From: a virus
Reading direction: 5' to 3' (one strand)
Length of the DNA stretch: 40,076 nt
IMG/VR virus record: IMGVR_UViG_3300028553_000066
Span: 1-40,076 of that record
The position numbers were made by a program, and so were the translations under genes. Of the stretch, positions 7,237-14,145 are shown piece by piece. Below the pieces are notes generated by a model, which did no database searches, was not told the origin of the DNA, and saw only the letters and a program-made list of their open reading frames with translations. Position 1 is the stretch's first letter. Each line of letters starts with the position of its first letter.

Positions 7237-7296
7237 TATTTATTATAATCATATATTTGGGGGTTTATTAATATTTATTAATAAGAATTATAAAAA

Positions 7297-7935
7297 ATGA
7301 AGCGATTAATAATAATTGAAGGGGAAAAAATTGAGATTCTTTCATTATATAACTTGAGTGAGGAAACGTCAGTTCCGGGATATACTGGGATTACTGATTA
7401 TCCTGGTGATGCTTGGGAGTTTGAGAAACCATCATATTCTCCATTCATTAATTACCCTGACAATTGGCGTTTAATGTCATCTCAAGACAAATTGGTGTTT
7501 GTTGCAAAACAGATGGCTGAAAAGAAAATAGATGTATCAAGACAGCCAAAAGGAACAAAAGAGACAATTTGGAAGAATGTAACAGGACAAGAGGAGTTTA
7601 AATCTAATACTTGCGTTAAGGGGGTTTGTGACATATATAAAAATGCTGGGTTAACATCTGGAATTCCTACAGATGTTTTGGACAATAGAACATTTAAACA
7701 AAATCACGGACAATATGGGTATAAAATAGTTCCAAATAAAGAATTAAAACCTGGTGATTTGATTCAGTATGTTTGGTCTTCTGAAAATACGTATCCATAT
7801 CATATTGGGGTTTATGTAGGAAACAATGAATATGTTAGTGATGGGTCAGCTGATAAACCAATAATGAAACAAAATATATATAAAACGGAAGACGGTGAAA
7901 ATAAAGACCCGTTTATTGTTTATAGAAAAAAATAA
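7297..7935 (+). CDS. Tagged NlpC/P60- or CHAP-like cysteine peptidase
   Basis: 212 residues. The leader runs to about residue 22 (YNLSE, a Leu-Ser-Glu site). From about residue 100 there is a cysteine-peptidase pattern: SNTCVKGVCDIYKNAG with C106 as likely nucleophile (C111 nearby), then KPGDLIQYVW and PYHIGVYVG with H169 as the general base. This KPGDL...HIGxYxG order is typical of NlpC/P60 and CHAP enzymes that cut the peptide part of peptidoglycan. The tag suggests loading into the virion and wall cutting at entry rather than at lysis. Which bond it cuts cannot be told. The next tagged gene begins 4 bp after its stop. Confidence 0.75.
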   Translation: MKRLIIIEGEKIEILSLYNLSEETSVPGYTGITDYPGDAWEFEKPSYSPFINYPDNWRLMSSQDKLVFVAKQMAEKKIDVSRQPKGTKETIWKNVTGQEEFKSNTCVKGVCDIYKNAGLTSGIPTDVLDNRTFKQNHGQYGYKIVPNKELKPGDLIQYVWSSENTYPYHIGVYVGNNEYVSDGSADKPIMKQNIYKTEDGENKDPFIVYRKK

Positions 7936-7939
7936 AATT

Positions 7940-8359
7940 ATGAGAAGAATAATAAAATTAACTGAGGGTGACTTGGTGAGATTAGTTAAGAGGGTAATCA
8001 ATGAGGATGACTTTGAAATTAAATTAAAAAGTATCTTTGACAAATTTATGAAAAAATACACCGATTTAATTCAAGATGAAAAAGAATATGAGGATATAGA
8101 TTACAATATATATACCTCTCTTGTATTTTTTAAAAAAAATGAAGATGGTGACATTGATGAGGATGATTGGGAGGATGATTTATTTGTTTTCAAATTAATT
8201 CCAATTGATGATTATGGTAATGATTTATTATTGGAATATGACGTTATATTTTTCTCCCCCATTATGGGATCATTTGGTGATATGTTTGATTCTTTATTAA
8301 AGGAATGGTTTGAGGAACATTATAAATATAAAATTAGTAAAATATCTGGAGTGAGATAA
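7940..8359 (+). CDS. Tagged small acidic protein
   Basis: 139 residues from ATG at 7940; an upstream in-frame ATG at 7895 lies inside the previous gene and is not used here. The leader LTEGDLVRLVKRVINE ends in Ile-Asn-Glu before Asp. The rest is acidic with DEDDWEDDLFVFK in the middle and a short helical C-terminus. Unrecognised. Its size, leader and acidity resemble T4-type internal proteins, which are small and diverse. It follows the cysteine peptidase by 4 bp, so they are probably co-transcribed. Confidence 0.75.
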   Translation: MRRIIKLTEGDLVRLVKRVINEDDFEIKLKSIFDKFMKKYTDLIQDEKEYEDIDYNIYTSLVFFKKNEDGDIDEDDWEDDLFVFKLIPIDDYGNDLLLEYDVIFFSPIMGSFGDMFDSLLKEWFEEHYKYKISKISGVR

Positions 8360-8364
8360 AAATT

Positions 8365-8523
8365 ATGAAAAACAAATCAATTTGGGATTGGGATTTGTAT
8401 CATAAGATAAAAGGAACAAACAACTTAATTACCAACAAAATAAAAAAGGAAATGTTGGATGAAAATAATTTGAAAGAATTAATTAAACGAGTTATTGATG
8501 ATAATAAAAAATCCCAAAGATAA
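8365..8523 (+). CDS. Very small protein with tag-like C-terminus
   Basis: 52 residues from ATG at 8365 (MKNKSIWDWDLYHKIKG...). Its last 20 residues, NNLKELIKRVIDDNKKSQR, resemble the helix of the leader tag (LVKLIKRVINE), but here it is at the C-terminus. It sits 5 bp after the 7940 gene and before the next TATAAATA motif, so it is likely the last gene of a small operon. It could be a decayed tagged gene or a small partner of the packaging machinery. Confidence 0.5.
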   Translation: MKNKSIWDWDLYHKIKGTNNLITNKIKKEMLDENNLKELIKRVIDDNKKSQR

Positions 8524-8552
8524 TGTGAGGTTTTTTGTTTGTGGGATATATT

Positions 8553-8560
8553 TATAAATA
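8553..8560 (+). promoter_or_regulatory. T4-late-like motif TATAAATA
   Basis: TATAAATA with ATATT before and AAAAA after, 9 bp before the ATG at 8570. Confidence 0.45.
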
Positions 8561-8569
8561 AAAAATAAT

Positions 8570-9136
8570 ATGAAACATTTATTAAATGATTTAAATAATT
8601 CTGAGAAAAACAGAATATTAGAACAATACAACAACTCATTAATTGTTGAGACTAAAAAATTTAACAAATTAATTAATTCTAAACTTGGTAATGTTAAACC
8701 TTTATTAGTTGAGGGGGAAACACATACTGGTGAAAGTTTGAGATGGGAAATTGATAATGACAAAATATTATATTTTCCTGGTGTAACAACAATTGAGGGT
8801 AGAAAAGACGAAGACAAGAAAGGTAAATTAAAAAAAAGTACAAAACCAGGATTAAAAGGAAAATTTACTGAAGGAATAGGTATGCTCTATTTTAATCAAG
8901 ATTATCAACCTAATGGAGTACAATTGAATTATAAGTTTGATTATAGTATTGATGATGAGATTAAAACCAATGACATTATTATCGGAACTTTTGAAAAAGA
9001 GGGTTTGATTAGTGGTAAATTATATAGGAGTCTTGAATCAGGAGTTTTTGGTGAACCTGCTTGGGATTTAGATAATCCAATTACTTTAGATTTAAAAGCC
9101 CCAGAAGCATCGTCTAATGTTGATTTTAATGGTTAA
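8570..9136 (+). CDS. Tagged protein of unknown function
   Basis: 188 residues. The leader is of a second type (NNSEKNRILEQYNNSLIVE) ending in Ile-Val-Glu at about residue 27, with a further LLVE near 48. This N-terminus with EKxRILEQY resembles that of the 28061 gene. The body is probably beta-rich, with FTEGIGMLYFNQDYQPNG and a Lys-rich stretch around residue 80. Unrecognised. It is a single unit between a TATAAATA motif and a strong terminator, consistent with a late cargo gene. Confidence 0.75.
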   Translation: MKHLLNDLNNSEKNRILEQYNNSLIVETKKFNKLINSKLGNVKPLLVEGETHTGESLRWEIDNDKILYFPGVTTIEGRKDEDKKGKLKKSTKPGLKGKFTEGIGMLYFNQDYQPNGVQLNYKFDYSIDDEIKTNDIIIGTFEKEGLISGKLYRSLESGVFGEPAWDLDNPITLDLKAPEASSNVDFNG

Positions 9137-9141
9137 ACTAT

Positions 9142-9172
9142 AAAACCCCATCTTTTATAGATGGGGTTTTTC
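9142..9172 (+). terminator. Rho-independent terminator
   Basis: Stem AAAACCCCATC / GATGGGGTTTT (9142-9152 and 9160-9170), loop of 7, followed by T. It closes the 8570 gene. Confidence 0.9.
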
Positions 9173-9259
9173 TTTAATAAGGGTTTTCAATGTCATTTAA
9201 TATATTTATAATGTAATAGGGTTTAATGAATTGTGGTTCAACCTAAAAACAAAAACATT

Positions 9260-9862
9260 ATGAAAAGAGTAATTGCAATTCTTTTGGGTTTATTATTTAC
9301 CTCATTTGAATATAGAAACACCCAAAACATTTCAGTTTCTTCGGAAGATGAAAAAATGGTTCACAGTGATATTATTGCTGAAGACATATCGTACAGTGTG
9401 AATTTTAAACAAAAACACCCCTACGCCAAATTCTGTGAAGAATACGGGGGTGTTACCATCCAACATCAGTTAGAATGTGGAGTGCCAGCTAGTATTCAAT
9501 TAGCACAAGCTATTACTGAGAGTGGAGGAGGAAGATCAGATATTGCTAAACATAGTAATAATCTGTTTGGTATGAAGTATTATAAAGAATTGTATGTTGG
9601 AGGTTATTATGAAACTTCTAGTGGATCAAGATGGAGAAAGTATGACAACTTTGAAGCTTCATTCCAAGACCATGCAGAATTCTTGAATAAATTTTATCCA
9701 AACGCCATTGGAAAAGACTGGGAATATTGGTCAAACAATTGTACTGGTTATGGTGGTGAAGGTTATTGGAAACACATTGGGATGGTTGTGGAGAAGTACG
9801 AGTTGTGGAGATATGATGACTTGGTAAGTGATTACCAAAAACGTCAGCGGTATAAATTATGA
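9260..9862 (+). CDS. Secreted glucosaminidase (GH73/FlgJ-like)
   Basis: 200 residues from ATG at 9260; a GTG 27 bp upstream would put charged residues before the signal peptide and is unlikely. Residues 1-16 (MKRVIAILLGLLFTSF) are a signal peptide or membrane anchor. From residue 55 it reads as an N-acetylglucosaminidase-type peptidoglycan hydrolase: GVPASIQLAQAITESGGGRS with E88 as the catalytic acid, then HSNNLFGMKYY, a hallmark of GH73/FlgJ-like enzymes, and FQDHAEFL. It lacks the leader tag and is exported instead, so a role in lysis or wall remodelling from outside the membrane fits better than virion entry. Its 3' end overlaps the convergent membrane gene by 19 bp. Confidence 0.85.
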   Translation: MKRVIAILLGLLFTSFEYRNTQNISVSSEDEKMVHSDIIAEDISYSVNFKQKHPYAKFCEEYGGVTIQHQLECGVPASIQLAQAITESGGGRSDIAKHSNNLFGMKYYKELYVGGYYETSSGSRWRKYDNFEASFQDHAEFLNKFYPNAIGKDWEYWSNNCTGYGGEGYWKHIGMVVEKYELWRYDDLVSDYQKRQRYKL

Positions 9863-10335
9863 CTTTTTCTTAATTTATCCAAATTATGTTTATAAATAAG
9901 TATTGTTAAATGGTATGACCCTAGTATTAAAACACAATAAATTTCGAACCACAACATACCTGATAACAATAAAACCAATATTGACAATATATATAAAAGA
10001 CCAAAGAATTTAAATCTTTTTAATGTCAATAGTGGATAAATACAAGATAAGAAAAAACATCCCGCGAAAACATTATGAATGGTGGGATACATCTCTAAAG
10101 AGAACGCGGTCAGAAGTAATAAAAAAATTGAAGGTATTACCCATCGGTCAGTACTGAAAAAGAAATAACTTGTGGCCGTGTTTACAATAATAAACATAGG
10201 TTGGAGTGGGGTTTTCCAATAATTTGATATAGACCACAACTCACCACATATTGACATTAAAATAAATGGTTGTATTATTGATAATAAGATTACCATTAAT
10301 TTAATTTGAAAATCATATTTTTGGATTAAATTCAT
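9844..10335 (-). CDS. Polytopic membrane protein
   Basis: 163 residues with about five hydrophobic segments (around residues 12-31, 45-60, 64-80, 87-103, 112-142) and a basic C-terminal tail (YKHNLDKLRKSHNLYR). No family recognised. It is the only minus-strand gene between 9.3 and 10.9 kb. It converges on the GH73 gene with a 19-bp overlap. Possibly an inner-membrane protein altering host physiology or superinfection; this is a guess from topology alone. Confidence 0.7.
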   Translation of the reverse strand: MNLIQKYDFQIKLMVILLSIIQPFILMSICGELWSISNYWKTPLQPMFIIVNTATSYFFFSTDRWVIPSIFLLLLTAFSLEMYPTIHNVFAGCFFLSCIYPLLTLKRFKFFGLLYILSILVLLLSGMLWFEIYCVLILGSYHLTILIYKHNLDKLRKSHNLYR

Positions 10336-10357
10336 ATAAAAATAAATACTAAATATT

Positions 10358-10543
10358 ATGACAACAGAACAAAAAGGACAGATTTACGGAAATTTATTAA
10401 ACGAACACACAAAATGTTTTAATCAAATAAATTCAATAAAAGGTGAAAGTATTGAATTAAATCAAGAACAACGTTTAAGGATTCAACAATTGGAACAAAG
10501 ACAACAACAGATAATGGATGAAGTAAATAAGTTATTGAGCTAA
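10358..10543 (+). CDS. Small coiled-coil protein
   Basis: 61 residues, Gln/Glu-rich with heptad-like spacing over residues 30-58 (NQEQRLRIQQLEQRQQQIMD). It probably forms a coiled coil. It is divergent from the membrane-protein gene and followed by a terminator, so it is an independent small gene. Function unknown. Confidence 0.65.
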   Translation: MTTEQKGQIYGNLLNEHTKCFNQINSIKGESIELNQEQRLRIQQLEQRQQQIMDEVNKLLS

Positions 10544-10548
10544 ATTTA

Positions 10549-10574
10549 AAAACCTATCTATTTTGATAGGTTTT
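10549..10574 (+). terminator. Terminator hairpin
   Basis: Stem AAAACCTATC / GATAGGTTTT (10549-10558 and 10565-10574), 6-base loop. The T-tail is short. Confidence 0.8.
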
Positions 10575-10580
10575 AATATT

Positions 10581-10588
10581 TATAAATA
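10581..10588 (+). promoter_or_regulatory. T4-late-like motif TATAAATA
   Basis: TATAAATA followed by AAAG, 9 bp before the ATG at 10598, the same layout as at 4041 and 8553. Confidence 0.45.
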
Positions 10589-10597
10589 AAAGTTAAT

Positions 10598-10963
10598 ATG
10601 TCTTATAGAAAAACAAGGTTAATTCAAGAAAGAAATCTTTTATTGGAACGTAAATATATTTTGGAACAAGCTCCTCCAGGTCCATTACCGCCAGCTCCAC
10701 CACCTATGGGTGGAACTCCCCCATCTCCACCTCCTCCAGTATCAGGGGGAACACCTCCGCCACCATCAACTGGCACGACTTCAGATCAAACAAAAAAATT
10801 TAATGAGAAAGACATTAAAACCGCAACCCATTGTTCTAGGAAGGGATTTAAAATTGATTCCGTCAAATATGAAAAGAAAGAAGAAAAAATAAATGGGGTA
10901 GACTATGTTTATTATCTTAATGAAAAGAAAGATATGATATTATGTAGGGATAAACCAAAATAA
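10598..10963 (+). CDS. Tagged proline-rich protein
   Basis: 121 residues. The leader ends in KYILE, an Ile-Leu-Glu site at about residue 23. It is followed by a Pro/Gly/Thr-rich linker (about residues 25-62, with runs of three to four Pro). The last 55 residues form a small charged domain with two Cys (THCSRKG and ILCRDK). The design is leader, flexible linker, small head. Unrecognised. It converges on the GH19-like gene with only 1 bp between stops. Confidence 0.75.
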   Translation: MSYRKTRLIQERNLLLERKYILEQAPPGPLPPAPPPMGGTPPSPPPPVSGGTPPPPSTGTTSDQTKKFNEKDIKTATHCSRKGFKIDSVKYEKKEEKINGVDYVYYLNEKKDMILCRDKPK

Positions 10964-10964
10964 T

Positions 10965-11771
10965 CTACTCTTTTATTTTCTTGTAGTATTGTTGAGCTTT
11001 TCCTCGTTTAAGTGGAATCCCTTGTACTGCAACAGGATTATTACTACTAGCATAATACGCAAAACTATTACCTGGACCCGCGTTATAACGAAAAGCTTCT
11101 TGGAACGCTTTTTCAAAATCTGAAATACCTTTAATCGGTTTAAAATAACAAGCCAATGCTTTTGCAGCATATTTTGGGTCTTCCATTAATTCAGGTCTCC
11201 CAACAAAATCAATACCCGTACAATTTTTCGCTAATTCATAATTTCCCTTGAATGTGATTCCATTGAACCCTCTACCCACGTATTTATACCCTTCATTGGG
11301 GGCATTTCCGTGTTGTCCCCCATAAACAGCGTTGAAAAAATTCTCATTTGATTTTTTTAAGCCATCTAATTGGGGGTCAGTATAATTACTCACTCTTGCC
11401 CCAAAAATAGCCCTAATCCTATCATTTGATGTTGTCCCATAACCAGCTTCTTTGAATGTTTTAAAACCGCTCTCGCCTCCAACAACACCCATTACAGCCG
11501 CCGTAGCCTCATCAGTGAACCCATCTGTTTTTAATTGATTAAATACAATATTTTCATTGTCATTTAATTCTTTTATTGGGTCAGTTGGTGTACTTGAATT
11601 ACTTGAATTTGTTGTATCATCCTCACTTTTTTTATCGGACGAATCACTCTTAAACTTATTTACTAATTGATCTAAAGCTTGTAACGCTTTTGCAGAATCA
11701 ATCTCAGTTATATTATATAATTTTTTAATTTGATTGCGTTCTGATTCTGTTATTAAAAATTTGTTGTTCAT
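10965..11771 (-). CDS. Tagged GH19/lysozyme-like muramidase
   Basis: 268 residues. The leader (KFLITESERNQIKKLYNITE) ends in Ile-Thr-Glu at residue 23 and continues into IDSAKALQALDQLVNK, a stretch shared with the genes at 12210 and 12827. A Ser/Asp/Thr-rich linker follows (42-65). The catalytic part has AAVMGVVGGESGFKTF with E100 as likely general acid, and YKYVGRGFNGITFKGNYELA, the GRG...GNY block of GH19 chitinases and related phage lysozymes. The substrate is probably peptidoglycan. The tag suggests a virion-borne entry enzyme. Its stop is 1 bp from the convergent 10598 gene. Confidence 0.8.
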   Translation of the reverse strand: MNNKFLITESERNQIKKLYNITEIDSAKALQALDQLVNKFKSDSSDKKSEDDTTNSSNSSTPTDPIKELNDNENIVFNQLKTDGFTDEATAAVMGVVGGESGFKTFKEAGYGTTSNDRIRAIFGARVSNYTDPQLDGLKKSNENFFNAVYGGQHGNAPNEGYKYVGRGFNGITFKGNYELAKNCTGIDFVGRPELMEDPKYAAKALACYFKPIKGISDFEKAFQEAFRYNAGPGNSFAYYASSNNPVAVQGIPLKRGKAQQYYKKIKE

Positions 11772-11817
11772 ACTTTTATTTTATAAATATTTTAGAATAA
11801 TCAAAATATTTATAAAG

Positions 11818-12207
11818 ATGAAAATAAAAGTTATTTATAAAGATTCTTCATTAAAGAAAGGTAAACATAAGTTCATTCATGATTACATTAAATTTCTTTA
11901 TAAGAACTACCCAATTAAAAATGAATTAATAATACACTTTTTACCCAATAGAGTTGGGGGAATGACAACTGGGTCAAGAAGTTCGTTAGGTGAGATAAAC
12001 ATTCTATCCAAAGGTAGAATGTTAAGAGATATTTTGAGAACATTAGGTCATGAATGGGTTCACGAATACCAATTAGGTGTTATGGGCAGAGAAATGGGTC
12101 CTGGTATTGGGGGAATTAACGAAGATGAGGCTAATTCAATATCTGCAAAATTGTTAAAAATATTTGAGAAAACTAATCCATACATGGAATATATGATGTA
12201 CGAGTAG
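11818..12207 (+). CDS. HExxH zinc metallopeptidase
   Basis: 129 residues from ATG at 11818; an ORF start 84 bp upstream would overlap the divergent gene. The motif GHEWVHEYQ gives H78, E79 and H82 of a zinc peptidase. A Gly-rich stretch and NEDEANSISAKLL follow, where E102 or E104 is the likely third zinc ligand, as in minimal gluzincin-type peptidases of phages and ImmA/IrrE relatives. No leader tag and no signal peptide, so it acts in the cytoplasm or during assembly. Target unknown. It is a plus-strand gene set between two minus-strand tagged hydrolases. Confidence 0.75.
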   Translation: MKIKVIYKDSSLKKGKHKFIHDYIKFLYKNYPIKNELIIHFLPNRVGGMTTGSRSSLGEINILSKGRMLRDILRTLGHEWVHEYQLGVMGREMGPGIGGINEDEANSISAKLLKIFEKTNPYMEYMMYE

Positions 12208-12209
12208 TC

Positions 12210-12809
12210 TTAGGATATATAATCCCTTAATTCTAAATTCCAAGGTAATCCAATATGTACATGTTCAATGTCAGATGGATGACCTTCCCATTCTGAAATT
12301 TCACCAATAATATCACCGACATCAATTGTTTGACCTACTGTTAAGTTTACATTTTTTAAGTGAGTATAAAAAATATTTGGATATTCATCCGTACCTTTAA
12401 TTGAAATTCCCGTTCCATACACTTTAGAACGTTTTTGCCCATAATTTTTTATTTTAGTGACTATTCCTTTTGTTATTGACTCAACCTTTGTACCAGCTGG
12501 GGCGAATAAATCCCAAGCATTATCAGATTCCCAATTACCAAAAGCTCTTTTTTTATGTCCTTCATTTCCACCTTCTAAATCAACATTAAATTTATTTTTA
12601 AATTTTGGTTTGTAACCTTCTGGTTTTTTTATGTTTGAAACTTCAGTTTCTGTTGATGATGTAGTGTCAGTTGACATTAAACTAGCATCAGATTTATCAA
12701 CAAGTTTAATTAAAGCTTCTAATGCTTTTGCAGAATCAATCTCAGTTATGTTATATAATTTTTTAATTTGATTGCGGTCTGATTCTGTTATTATAAATTT
12801 CTTGTTCAT
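12210..12809 (-). CDS. Tagged M23-type endopeptidase, atypical site
   Basis: 199 residues. The leader and following stretch (residues 1-37) are nearly the same as in the 10965 gene. After a Ser/Thr linker, residues 85-190 form an M23 (LytM/lysostaphin) fold: WESDNAWDLFAPAGTKV, FYTHLKN and IEHVHIGLPW. D100, H150 and the HVH pair (H183, H185) are present. The His normally four residues before the Asp (HxxxD) is Asp here (D96), so zinc binding may differ or be weak. M23 enzymes cut peptide cross-links of the wall. The tag again suggests entry. It ends 2 bp from the convergent metallopeptidase gene. Confidence 0.8.
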   Translation of the reverse strand: MNKKFIITESDRNQIKKLYNITEIDSAKALEALIKLVDKSDASLMSTDTTSSTETEVSNIKKPEGYKPKFKNKFNVDLEGGNEGHKKRAFGNWESDNAWDLFAPAGTKVESITKGIVTKIKNYGQKRSKVYGTGISIKGTDEYPNIFYTHLKNVNLTVGQTIDVGDIIGEISEWEGHPSDIEHVHIGLPWNLELRDYIS

Positions 12810-12826
12810 GTTTTTTTTAAATTAAT

Positions 12827-14086
12827 TTACATTTCTTTTCCGTATTTCTTAAAGAATACTTCAGGCATCGAATTATGGTTGTATGAATTAGATGCAATTA
12901 ATTCAGAAGTCCCAGTTGATTCCATTTTATTCAATACATCTCTAACTGATGGGTATCCAGACCAGTTATTTCCCCTTGAAATCATTTTTACATTATTAGG
13001 TAAAGTCGTATATACTTGACTAATAAAGGGGTCAATCAAACCAATAAAATCATATTTACCTAAGTTCATGGCTTCAATTGTTTTAGGCCCACCTCCTGAA
13101 AACCCACTAACCGATTTAATTTTACCATTAGGATTAATTGATTTTAATTCTTGTTCAATACTTGATATTGGTATTTCATTATTAGCATAAATCATATTTT
13201 TGTTTAGTATTGACGCACCTTGTTCGTACATAAATTTAGCGCCATATTTACTACTAGGAGTTCCACCATAAACTAAACCATATTCATTTGAGGATGAATT
13301 TACTGTGTCAATAATCACACCTTGTTTACTAAACATTTTATCTGATTTTTTTTCACTCCTTTTAGTCGGGCTTTTACTTGGCATGTCTCCAATTCCTCCT
13401 TTATCTGTCACTGGGAATACAAATTCAATATGTACAGAACCATTACTTTTTTCTCTTAACACTTTTTTAATCCCTGAGTTACCTTTTTTCATTAATTTTT
13501 CGGCTGTTGATGCGAATTTTTCACTATATGGTGTTATATCAATAGCCAATCCAGATAAGTGATTACTCATTAATCCCCCACGTTTTTTATATCGGTCTTT
13601 TAAATAATCAGCATATTCTTGTTGAGTCATTTGTCCTGCTTTATATTTATCCCAAACTTGTACGACATCACTACCATACCACGCTCTAATGTTCTCTCTA
13701 CTATTTTGTAAATTAACCCTTGCTTGATCTTCGTATGTTCGTAATGTACTAGAAATTTTTAATTCTGGTGTATCGGCTTCAGTAAAAATACTTTTTAATA
13801 ATTTTTCAGCATCTTTATTTAATTTAATAGCGTTGGGAAAATAATTTAATGTTATTGAGTCGGCGTTAGGGTGAACAAAATAATCTTTAGTATTGACATT
13901 TGTATCTAAATTAGTGGCTGATGACGAATCCGAACTACTTGACGAATCTGAACTACTTGAAGTAGTTGATTTATTTACTAAATCCTCAAGACCTTTTAAG
14001 GCTTTATTTGAGTCTATTTCATTTAATCTATATAAATGTCTAATATGTTTTTTGTCTTCTTCAGTAATTAAAAGTCTTTTCATCAA
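12827..14086 (-). CDS. Tagged M15 peptidase fused to alpha/beta hydrolase-like domain
   Basis: 419 residues. The leader (LLITEEDKKHIRHLYRLNE) ends in Leu-Asn-Glu at residue 23, followed by IDSNKALKGLEDLVNK and a Ser/Asp linker (40-58). Residues 80-225 read as an M15 D-Ala-D-Ala/L-Ala-D-Glu peptidase: STLRTYEDQARVN, SNHLSGLAIDIT (H176, D183) and SVHIEFVFP (H219, E221), the full zinc set. Residues 255-419 form a second domain with SVSGFSGGGP (S330 in a nucleophile elbow), IDPF (D352) and SYNHNSMP (H404), a candidate esterase/lipase-like triad. So one polypeptide may carry two lytic activities. It is the third enzyme with the same N-terminal module. Confidence 0.8.
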   Translation of the reverse strand: MMKRLLITEEDKKHIRHLYRLNEIDSNKALKGLEDLVNKSTTSSSSDSSSSSDSSSATNLDTNVNTKDYFVHPNADSITLNYFPNAIKLNKDAEKLLKSIFTEADTPELKISSTLRTYEDQARVNLQNSRENIRAWYGSDVVQVWDKYKAGQMTQQEYADYLKDRYKKRGGLMSNHLSGLAIDITPYSEKFASTAEKLMKKGNSGIKKVLREKSNGSVHIEFVFPVTDKGGIGDMPSKSPTKRSEKKSDKMFSKQGVIIDTVNSSSNEYGLVYGGTPSSKYGAKFMYEQGASILNKNMIYANNEIPISSIEQELKSINPNGKIKSVSGFSGGGPKTIEAMNLGKYDFIGLIDPFISQVYTTLPNNVKMISRGNNWSGYPSVRDVLNKMESTGTSELIASNSYNHNSMPEVFFKKYGKEM

Positions 14087-14114
14087 ATATTTTTATTATA
14101 AATATCCCTAAAAA

Positions 14115-14142
14115 AAAATGGTGTCCATTTGAACACCATTTT
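14115..14142 (-). terminator. Bidirectional-looking terminator
   Basis: Stem AAAATGGTGT / ACACCATTTT (14115-14124 and 14133-14142), 8-base loop. On the minus strand it is followed by nine T, so it ends the transcript of the 14146-15811 genes. Confidence 0.85.
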
Positions 14143-14145
14143 GAT

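Noticed and set aside
8511-8552. Possible terminator after the 52-residue gene
   Set aside because: ATCCCA and TGGGAT can pair only across a long loop without a clean T-run; not strong enough to list.
8400-8817. Minus-strand frames opposite the 8365 and 8570 genes
   Set aside because: Antisense to tagged genes with terminator and start signals on the plus strand; hydrophobic low-complexity translations.
9885-9895. TATAAATA near 9888 as a promoter
   Set aside because: It lies inside the coding part of the minus-strand membrane gene and no plus-strand gene follows at short range; treated as a chance match in AT-rich DNA.
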